Assembly (NCBI GenBank): GCA_900317745.1
Contig: ONHW01000013.1
Coordinates: 20,886-84,885, forward strand
Source: an uncultured Bacteroidales bacterium
GTDB lineage: Bacteria; Bacteroidota; Bacteroidia; Bacteroidales; Paludibacteraceae
DNA: 64,000 bases
Direction: 5' to 3'
The position numbers were made by a program, and so were the translations under genes. Below the pieces are notes generated by a model. That model was not told the DNA's origin. It ran no database searches and was given only the letters and a program-made list of their open reading frames with translations. Shown here in pieces: positions 57,168-64,000 of this stretch (positions are counted from its first letter, which is position 1; the number at the start of each line of letters is the position of its first letter).

Positions 57168-60100
57168 TTAGAATTGCAGTTTGATACCTCCCATCACAGT
57201 TGACAGCGGCGTGTACTGGTATGAGTTAGACGAACCGGTATAACTTACCATCGGGTTGTATCCCTTACGTGCTGACAGTACAGCGAGGTTATCACCCTGA
57301 ACATAGATTTCCAGACGGCTGAGTTTGATCTTCTCAATCAGCTTCGTACTGAACTTGTATCCCAAACGAACATTGTTCAGGTTGAGGAACGAGTTCGAAG
57401 TCAGGAATCGAGTGGATGCGACATTGGTATAAGAGTCAGAGCCATTGTTCAGTCGAGGAATATTGGTGTTCGTATTCTCCTCCGTCCACATGTTACGCAT
57501 ATCAACGTGCCAGTTGTAGTTACCAACCTTGTCGTTGCCCATCAACATGGCGTAGGTATTATCGTAACCATAACCGCCAATGCCATAGCTGCAGGTTACG
57601 TCAAGCGTTACGCCATATACCTCCAGACCTATACCGAAACCACCCTGCCATGCTGGCTCAGCCGAATAACCGAGATAGTCATAACCGCAATATGCTGCAT
57701 TGGTTGTATGGACAGTATCAATAACAGCATTGGGGTTCTCCAAGCGGTAGGTATGAACGTCAGAGATATAGTTGGCTACGGCACCTTGCGTTTCAATCTC
57801 TTCGTCAGTAATAAGGTTGGCGTTGCGGTATCCGAACTTACCTTTCGACGAATCGTAGTAACCTACGTACAAGGCTTCACCAGTTGTCGGATCAACACCT
57901 ACATACTCTGTGATTGCATAATCGTAGAGCGATTTGCCGACTGTCAGGCCACCGTTTGTGCTCATCTGTTTGTCAGCTTCCTCGTTGAACTTGGGCAACT
58001 CCAAAATCTTGTTATGATACCACGCGCCGTTCATACGGAAGTCCAACTTCACGTTACGGGTGTCCACCAGATGCGCATCAATCTGCAACTCAACGCCCTG
58101 GTTAGACATCTTTCCGCCATTGATATACACATACGAGTATCCGAGTGAACTGGGCTTGTACTGCGGCATAAGCATGTTGTCGGTGAACTTGTAGAAGTAG
58201 TCCATCTGTACATCCAGATATTTGTCTATATCAAACTCCAGACCGACATCATAGTGCGAAGTACGCTCCCATGTCAGATTGGGATTACCCTTGTATTCCC
58301 AAGTTATACCGTACTGACCGTCCACGTAATCAATCGAATATTGATCCTGGAACAGGTCAGAGCCGATACCCTGGTTACCCAGAGCACCCCAACTGAAACG
58401 CAACTTACCGTTCTTCAGCTGCTCAACATCCTGCATGAAGGCTTCATTTGTGAATGCCCAAACAGCGCTGATAGAACCGAAGTGTCCCCAACGATGTCCC
58501 TTGGCGAACTTCGAGGAACCATCGGCACGATAGTTGGCGGTCAAATAGTAGCGACTGTCATACGAATAACTAGCCTGAAGCAGGAAACTCTCCATTGCTG
58601 TCTGATTGGTAGCAGAGGACATATATCCGTTCTGCACGGCATTACCCCACTCCAGACTCTGCGGGTCAACAATACGGTTCTTCTGACCATACATACCGGA
58701 AATAGTGTAGAAATGCGTTTCATGAACACCCATGGCACTGAAGTCATGCTCGTCCCATGTGTTGTTGTAGTTAAGCATCTGCTTAGCCTCAAAGTTGAGG
58801 TAATTGTACTGCTGCTTGTAAATACGTCCTATACCTGCTGCATCGCCATAATAATTATTGGTGAGTTCGGAGGAATTCATACCAACGTATTGCAAACCTA
58901 CATTTGCCTCAAATTTCAGGCCTTTGTAGAGTTGGAACTCCAATCTTGCAGAAGCAGCGAGTTGGTGCTGAATGGTCTTCTGCTTGTCATACAGCAATGC
59001 ACCGGCCGGGTTGATACCGCTACCGAAGCCACGACCGCTACCCTCACGCATACCATAATCATACGCGTTGTTTCCGGTCTTGGGATCGTGCACGATTGTA
59101 CCATCTGCATTGTAGAGGAATACAGGATAGATGGGCGGAATACCATTGACATACGCAAAACCGTTGTTCATATTACTGCCCTGACCCGGATTATTCAGCG
59201 ATGAATAGGTATAAGCCAAATTCACCTCAGCCTTCAACCATTTTTTAGCATCGAAGTTCACTTTTGAACGTGCGGTGAAACGGTCGAAATCCGAACCGAT
59301 ATAATAGCCTTCATCTTTCAGATAGCCGAACGAAGCATAATACTGTGCTCCCGGCGTACCGCCGCTAAAGCTCAGATTAGCCTGCGCCTTCTGACCAACA
59401 CGGAAGATGTTATCCTCCCATGATGACATATTCTTGTATGCATCCAACATATTTACGTTGTCACGGAACTTGCCGGTATAACCGTTCACCAGTTGGCTGC
59501 CCTCTTTATCCCACAAGTTGTAGATAACCGGCAAGCCTTTTGCTCCAAACAACTGCTTGTTGGCGTCACGGATTTTCATATCCGTATTATTGTACTTACC
59601 CAGTGAGTTATACACACTCATCCAAGCCATCTCAACATACTCCTGCGGATCTTTGATTACATCGTACAGAGGCAACAGGTGGAGGTTGGCACCATAGTTG
59701 ACATCCACATCAATCTTTGCTTCCTCACCGGCAGTACCTTTCTTCGTATTGATAACGATTACGCCGTTAGCGCCACGGCTACCGTACAGAGCGGTTGCGC
59801 TGGCGTCTTTCAACACGTCGTACGTAGCAATGTCATCAGGGTTGATAGAGGACATGTCACCCTCATAAGTCACACCATCGACAATGATCAGCGGAGCTGA
59901 GCTGGCATTCACCGAACCGATACCACGAATACGGATACTTGCGCTTGAGCCAGGCTGACCGGAGGTCGTTACGACCTGCACACCGGCAATCTCACCCGCC
60001 ATGGATTTTGTAATCTCAGAGGGAGCTTTCTTCTCAATCGTCTCAGCCGTCACCGTTTGTGCACTACCACCGAATGCACCTTTGGTTACACTACCATAAC

Positions 60101-60410
60101 CGGTAGAAATAACCTCTTGCAACTCAATAGTAGCCTCAACCATTACAACATGCATTACTTTCTTGATCTCCAGCAATTGCTCCTTGTAACCGATGGCTGA
60201 CACCTTAACCTGTGTCGCATCATCCGGAACAGAAAGTTCGAAAGCACCATCCACATCGGTGATGGTTCCCATCGTAGTACCGAGTACTTGAATCGACGCG
60301 CCTATCACAGGCTCGTTAGCTTCATCAACTACTACACCACTAATCTGCTTGTTTGCCAACACCGATAGGCTTAGCACACAAAGCATAACAAGTGTAAATA
60401 ATTTTCTCAT
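57168..60410 (-). CDS. SusC/RagA-like TonB-dependent transporter (second locus)
   Basis: 1080 aa. Signal peptide MRKLFTLVMLCVLSLSVLA, carboxypeptidase-regulatory-like domain (about 20-100; ISGVVVDEANEPVIGASIQVLGT, DVDGAFELSV), plug with EVISTGYGSVTKGAFGGSAQTV, SMAGEIAGVQVVTTSGQPGSSASIRIRGIGS and ATALYGSRGANGVIVINTKKG, and a barrel ending in TVMGGIKLQF. It has a promoter with a long leader. Paired with the SusD at 55469. Sequence differs clearly from the SusC at 10037, consistent with another substrate. Confidence 0.94.
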   Translation of the reverse strand: MRKLFTLVMLCVLSLSVLANKQISGVVVDEANEPVIGASIQVLGTTMGTITDVDGAFELSVPDDATQVKVSAIGYKEQLLEIKKVMHVVMVEATIELQEVISTGYGSVTKGAFGGSAQTVTAETIEKKAPSEITKSMAGEIAGVQVVTTSGQPGSSASIRIRGIGSVNASSAPLIIVDGVTYEGDMSSINPDDIATYDVLKDASATALYGSRGANGVIVINTKKGTAGEEAKIDVDVNYGANLHLLPLYDVIKDPQEYVEMAWMSVYNSLGKYNNTDMKIRDANKQLFGAKGLPVIYNLWDKEGSQLVNGYTGKFRDNVNMLDAYKNMSSWEDNIFRVGQKAQANLSFSGGTPGAQYYASFGYLKDEGYYIGSDFDRFTARSKVNFDAKKWLKAEVNLAYTYSSLNNPGQGSNMNNGFAYVNGIPPIYPVFLYNADGTIVHDPKTGNNAYDYGMREGSGRGFGSGINPAGALLYDKQKTIQHQLAASARLEFQLYKGLKFEANVGLQYVGMNSSELTNNYYGDAAGIGRIYKQQYNYLNFEAKQMLNYNNTWDEHDFSAMGVHETHFYTISGMYGQKNRIVDPQSLEWGNAVQNGYMSSATNQTAMESFLLQASYSYDSRYYLTANYRADGSSKFAKGHRWGHFGSISAVWAFTNEAFMQDVEQLKNGKLRFSWGALGNQGIGSDLFQDQYSIDYVDGQYGITWEYKGNPNLTWERTSHYDVGLEFDIDKYLDVQMDYFYKFTDNMLMPQYKPSSLGYSYVYINGGKMSNQGVELQIDAHLVDTRNVKLDFRMNGAWYHNKILELPKFNEEADKQMSTNGGLTVGKSLYDYAITEYVGVDPTTGEALYVGYYDSSKGKFGYRNANLITDEEIETQGAVANYISDVHTYRLENPNAVIDTVHTTNAAYCGYDYLGYSAEPAWQGGFGIGLEVYGVTLDVTCSYGIGGYGYDNTYAMLMGNDKVGNYNWHVDMRNMWTEENTNTNIPRLNNGSDSYTNVASTRFLTSNSFLNLNNVRLGYKFSTKLIEKIKLSRLEIYVQGDNLAVLSARKGYNPMVSYTGSSNSYQYTPLSTVMGGIKLQF

Positions 60411-60566
60411 ACCATATAATGTTTAACTATTTATTTTCTTTCCTCAATGGACGATTCTCAGAACCGCCAATTTTACGAAATTATAGCACAAACCACGGGC
60501 TAACGTTTCAACGCTCGCTCATGATATGATTTAATCTATTATCTGCTATTAACCGCAAATCCGTTA

Positions 60567-60598
60567 CAAAGGTACGATTTTTTTATGCAATATGCAAG
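60567..60598 (-). promoter_or_regulatory. Promoter of the second susCD locus
   Basis: Minus strand: -33 CTTG (60598-60595, within CTTGCAT), 20-nt spacer, -7 TACCTTTG (60574-60567). Confidence 0.75.
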
Positions 60599-60671
60599 AT
60601 TTTTTCTAAAAATTTGCCTTTTTGTGACATTTTTGCTTTTTTTTAGCACCTTTTAATTGCAAAAGTACATA

Positions 60672-60708
60672 AAGAATCGACCAAAACATAACATTTTGGT
60701 CGATTCTT
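60672..60708. terminator. Terminator after the M16 peptidase gene
   Basis: Perfect 15-bp stem AAGAATCGACCAAAA/TTTTGGTCGATTCTT with a 7-nt loop. The T-run lies on the plus side (AATTTTTT); the minus side has TTTATG, so it may work both ways. Confidence 0.8.
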
Positions 60709-60724
60709 AATTTTTTGCAACGAA

Positions 60725-63637
60725 TTACATCAGTGCATCGATAAGTTCTTGCACAGGAGTAAACAACTTGGCTGGCGACAATTTGGTTACCTTGCAGCCT
60801 GTTCGTTTCTCGATTGCCTTCAGGTCAATCTTCTTCGGGTCGCCCATGAGAATGATGGTCACGGGTTTACCCTTGATATTCTCCTCGTAGAACGCTTCTA
60901 TGTCAGCAAACGAAATAGCATTAATCTTCTCGGCATTCACCTTGGCCGGGTCTTCCGTGTATCCGAGACGCTGCCAATGCTCGTATGTAGCAGCCTTGGC
61001 TCGCATAGATGGCTTAGCTGTTTGCGAAGCTTGCTTCAGAGCTGCGCGCAACGCATCTATGTTCGTCGAGTCGGCAGGCATATTATCCAAGATATCAAGG
61101 TACACGTTAATAGCGTCATTCACCTTGTCGGACTGCGTACCTACATAGCCTATGAAATAGCAATCTTTTCCAGGCAGGATAGGCGTTGCATCTACACCAT
61201 ACGCACTATATGCCATGGAACGTTTAACGCGGATCTCATTCATAATTACGCCTGTGAAACCGCCTGACATATACTGGTTGAAGGCATCCGATTGTACATC
61301 CGAAGCAATGTCGTACGGACGGCCGTTGATGTAGAAATACAGGTCAGCTTGCTGTACGTTGCTGTTCGGCAGGAAGAGTACCGTTGCTTTGTCATATTTC
61401 TGACGCTCTTTTACGAACGGTGAAGTTGAGGGCTTCATATTTTCGGTCAGAGGCAAAGCGGCCACCAATTTATCCTGGGGCAACGTTCCGCAATAGAACA
61501 CGTCGAGTGCATACGTGCGCGCTTGTGCTATAAGCGACTGTACCTTCGGCAAGCCAAGTTTCCAGATATCTGCGAACGGTACTTCGTCAATATACGATGA
61601 TTTCTTGCCGTACATTGCATACTGCATCAGCGCAGACTTTTGAACGGCTGTACGTTTTTGGCGACTCAGACGGCTGAAGAACACTGAACCTTTGATTGCA
61701 TCCAACTGCTTCTGCTCCAGATAGGGCATTAACAACTGACGATTGACAAGATTCATGATTTTGCTGAGGTTGGCATCCTCACCCGTGATATATATATTGA
61801 AATAAGAGTCGCTGCATCCATAACTAACAGAACCACCCAATTTTGCTATCTGCATATCAAAGTCCTTACCTTCAATGTTCGGAGCGCCCATTATACCGGC
61901 ATTCTCCATCAACATTGTTGCGTAGGGGAGCAGAGGCATCTCATGTTCGCCTACTCCATAACGGAGTTGGAGGGTAAACACATCATTCTTTGCGTTCGGG
62001 GTATAACGCAACGTTACGTTCTCCCCCAACGACGACACTTGTACGTCATTGAAATCATTGAAGGTTTGTTTGAGTTCACCCTTCGGCAGTTTCAGGAACG
62101 CTTCAGCATATTCAGTCTTGGCATTCTTAACGGGATCCAACGGCTTAATATTAGGTTTCGGAAGCGTTTTGGGCTTTTGATTAGATGGCGCTTCATCAAA
62201 GGAAACCGTCATGTGATCAGCATCAAAATACTTCTTTGCCACGCGAGCTATTTCCTCCTTCGTCAGAGCCTGGATTCGTTCATTGGCTGTAAAGATCTCA
62301 TCTACAGGCTTAGCGTATGTAAACGCGTCAACCAGCCAGTTCATTTTGGAAGAAGGATCCTCGTTAAATGACTTGTACGCCTGGTTGTACATGCTCTTGA
62401 CATTAGCAATCAGTTCATCAGGAATATCACCGGATTTAATACGGTTGATTTCCTTCATTACGATTGCCTCAGTGGCTTTGTCATCTTCAAACATCTGCTG
62501 GTTGGCGTCATAGTATGGTACAGCCATCACAATTACTCGTCCAGTATTTCTTCGTGCATCAAGGAATGCATAAGCTGCACCGACATCACCCTTGGTGTTT
62601 ACTTGATCCAGCAAACCGGTCTGTCCGTTGTACAACAGTTGGCATACGAACTCCAAAGCATCCTGATCAGGATCACCCTCCTTCAGGCCTTGATAGATCC
62701 ATGCTACCTGCGGGTTATAGCCGAGGTTGTAATGTTTTTTGCCTGTTAACTTCACATCTTGATACGACGGACGATCCGGCAGAGGTTTCGACTCCAGACG
62801 CGAGAACGTCTCGGCTATCATCGGTTTCACCTCTTCTGTATTGAAATCACCTACCAGGATAAGTGCCATATTGTTAGGCACATACCAGGTATTGTAAAAC
62901 TCTATCAGTCGGCTCAGACGCGGGTTCTTCAGGTGCTCGGGCTTACCAATTACATCACGCTCGTACGGTGAGCCCTTGTAGATATCCGCCATCAGTTGCT
63001 TCTGCGCCTGCGATGAAGGCTCGTTGGCATACATATTGTATTCCTCAAACACATTTTCCAACTCCGCCTGGAAAGTACGGAACACAGGATTGATCAGTCG
63101 GTCGGAGAAGATGGTCAACCAGCGATACATTTCTGCTGCGGGGAACGAGTTGTGATAAGCTGTCAAGTCATACGAGGTGTACGCGTTCACGCCCTCTGCA
63201 CCGATGAGATCAAGCAGGTTGAAGAAGTCTTCTGTAGAAGAGATCTTTGCCTCACGCATTGAGCATTCATTGATCTGTGTAGCGAGTTGCTCACGTACCT
63301 TCGGATCCGTTGCATCACTGTACTGGTCATAAAGAGCGATAATCGAATCATAAATCGGCTTTTCTGCCTCCCAGTTCAGAGCACCGATACGCTGCGTGCC
63401 TTTGAAAAGCATGTGCTCAAGATAGTGCGCCAAACCGGTATATTCCGAAGGTTCATCTACGGCACCTGCGCGGACTACGACGTAACCGGTAACATCCGGA
63501 GCATCGTGGTCCTCCCACAACAAAACGGTCAGACCGTTATCCAACTTGTATTCGCTCAATTCTTTCGGCAGGTCAGCTGCCTGAACGAAAGCCATAGAGC
63601 ACATTAAGCCGGCTAATAGTAAGAGATTTTTTTTCAT
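60725..63637 (-). CDS. M16-family zinc peptidase, secreted, two-domain
   Basis: 970 aa. Signal peptide MKKNLLLLAGLMCSMAFVQA. The first M16 unit has the inverted zinc motif HYLEH (His71, Glu74, His75) in GLAHYLEHMLFKGT, with the downstream acidic segment ELENVFEEYNMYANEP supplying the third ligand. M16_C-like regions with GDFNTEEVKPMI and a second, catalytically silent half (FTLQLRYGVGEHEMPLLPYATMLMENAG) follow. It resembles pitrilysin/insulinase enzymes, which take short peptides into a closed chamber; it is probably periplasmic. It has its own promoter and a terminator after it, and lies beside a second M16 gene. Confidence 0.93.
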   Translation of the reverse strand: MKKNLLLLAGLMCSMAFVQAADLPKELSEYKLDNGLTVLLWEDHDAPDVTGYVVVRAGAVDEPSEYTGLAHYLEHMLFKGTQRIGALNWEAEKPIYDSIIALYDQYSDATDPKVREQLATQINECSMREAKISSTEDFFNLLDLIGAEGVNAYTSYDLTAYHNSFPAAEMYRWLTIFSDRLINPVFRTFQAELENVFEEYNMYANEPSSQAQKQLMADIYKGSPYERDVIGKPEHLKNPRLSRLIEFYNTWYVPNNMALILVGDFNTEEVKPMIAETFSRLESKPLPDRPSYQDVKLTGKKHYNLGYNPQVAWIYQGLKEGDPDQDALEFVCQLLYNGQTGLLDQVNTKGDVGAAYAFLDARRNTGRVIVMAVPYYDANQQMFEDDKATEAIVMKEINRIKSGDIPDELIANVKSMYNQAYKSFNEDPSSKMNWLVDAFTYAKPVDEIFTANERIQALTKEEIARVAKKYFDADHMTVSFDEAPSNQKPKTLPKPNIKPLDPVKNAKTEYAEAFLKLPKGELKQTFNDFNDVQVSSLGENVTLRYTPNAKNDVFTLQLRYGVGEHEMPLLPYATMLMENAGIMGAPNIEGKDFDMQIAKLGGSVSYGCSDSYFNIYITGEDANLSKIMNLVNRQLLMPYLEQKQLDAIKGSVFFSRLSRQKRTAVQKSALMQYAMYGKKSSYIDEVPFADIWKLGLPKVQSLIAQARTYALDVFYCGTLPQDKLVAALPLTENMKPSTSPFVKERQKYDKATVLFLPNSNVQQADLYFYINGRPYDIASDVQSDAFNQYMSGGFTGVIMNEIRVKRSMAYSAYGVDATPILPGKDCYFIGYVGTQSDKVNDAINVYLDILDNMPADSTNIDALRAALKQASQTAKPSMRAKAATYEHWQRLGYTEDPAKVNAEKINAISFADIEAFYEENIKGKPVTIILMGDPKKIDLKAIEKRTGCKVTKLSPAKLFTPVQELIDALM

Positions 63638-63706
63638 CGTCGTAAAATTTTATTTTGTTAATCTATTCTCTAATTTATCTATAAAACGGACGCCAAAAAC
63701 GTCACA

Positions 63707-63738
63707 CAAAGATACAACTTTATTAACACTTTTGCAAA
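63707..63738 (-). promoter_or_regulatory. Promoter of the M16 peptidase gene
   Basis: Minus strand: -33 TTTG (63738-63735, within ATTTGCAAAA), 20-nt spacer, -7 TATCTTTG (63714-63707). Confidence 0.8.
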
Positions 63739-63787
63739 TATTGTGCCAAAAATTTGACAAATTGGCACAAGTTTGCCTTATTTCGTA

Positions 63788-64000
63788 TCATTCGTATTTC
63801 AAAACGACCAATTTTTCGGGTGCAAGTATCTCTTGCGCTACCTGCTGTATTTGTTCGGGTGTGACTGCAGCAATCTGCTCAAATGTCTGTTGCCACGTAG
63901 GTGCATAGCCGCGGTACAGCATGGATTTAGCCATGCTCAAGGCATTGTTCTCCGCATTCTGCGCACTGATAGCCATCTGTCCCTGCAACTGACGTAATGC
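63788..64000 (-). CDS. Second M16-family peptidase, C-terminal end only
   Basis: The last 70 codons of a gene that continues past the right edge; the frame is open to base 64000. The sequence MAISAQNAENNALSMAKSML...YAPTWQQTFEQIAAVTPEQIQQVAQEIL, then PEKLVVLKYE, is typical of the end of M16 peptidases. Its stop is about 50 bp before the promoter of the 970-aa M16 gene, so the two are neighbours but separately transcribed. Catalytic residues are outside the window. Confidence 0.8.
   Translation of the reverse strand, partial: ALRQLQGQMAISAQNAENNALSMAKSMLYRGYAPTWQQTFEQIAAVTPEQIQQVAQEILAPEKLVVLKYE

Larger units (their letters stand above)
60411..60724. other. 314-bp gap before the second susC
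   Basis: No gene is seen. The gap holds the susC leader (about 150 nt, no clear fold found), the susC promoter, an A/T-rich stretch and the terminator of the M16 gene. Confidence 0.75.

Noticed and set aside
1-64000. tRNA or rRNA genes, insertion sequences, prophage
   Set aside because: I looked through the gaps and found no cloverleaf, rRNA segment, transposase or phage gene; most gaps are short and explained by repeats, promoters or terminators.

Overview
The window looks like chromosomal DNA of a Bacteroidota member, most probably a gut- or rumen-type Bacteroidales. Evidence: two SusC/SusD pairs, lipoproteins with Bacteroidales-style lipoboxes, T9SS-like C-terminal tails, Bacteroidota-restricted families (DUF4295, DUF4271, DUF4494), and thirteen promoters of the Bacteroidota form TTTG-N20-TAnnTTTG. 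No rRNA, tRNA, CRISPR array, prophage or complete insertion sequence was seen.

Layout. (1) 1-13222, minus strand: a beta-glucan utilisation locus read from one promoter, in the order susC, susD, a Big2 surface lipoprotein, Big2-GH16, GH128, secreted GH16, a second Big2 lipoprotein, Big2-GH16, a frameshifted GH16, and the start of a GPH-type sugar symporter. (2) 13333-20251, minus: a large secreted GH81 beta-1,3-glucanase and a membrane SusR-like one-component regulator, each with its own promoter. The enzymes and regulator fit degradation of laminarin-like or mixed-linkage beta-glucan: surface endo-glucanases cut the polymer, SusCD imports the oligosaccharides, and the symporter takes sugars across the inner membrane. 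(3) 20481-22110: a divergent-looking aroC, then a repeat-rich gap with a structured leader. (4) 22111-30357, plus: a large FN3 surface protein, a 44-48 aa peptide, and two proteins built from a ~140-residue repeat domain that I do not recognise; then a BASS transporter and an HD protein. (5) 31859-37145: tex (minus) and two secreted proteins. (6) 37404-45011: bL38-like/rpmG/rpmB (minus), then yidC, an MBL-fold protein, a GT2, an M23 peptidase, DUF4494 and trpS (plus). (7) 45042-49988, minus: cotH-like, trmD, yidD, rnpA, hemD, DUF4271 and a LOG-family protein. (8) 50063-64000: M6 and C10 secreted proteases, a second SusCD with a Big2 lipoprotein, an M16 peptidase and the end of another M16.

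The most unusual features are the repeats. Arrays of 7-nt (sometimes 8-nt) units sit in gaps and leaders and also inside coding sequences (regulator, GH81, tex, aroC, a signal peptide, and linkers before C-terminal tails). A separate family with an 11-nt period ends three times in the same 16-nt block, always in the same orientation. Other points of note are a perfect 10-bp duplication in the catalytic motif of one GH16, paired 20-bp palindromes just before the yidD and trmD starts, a three-copy 30-bp hairpin repeat before the GT2, and a C-terminal tail found only on secreted proteins without a clear lipobox.
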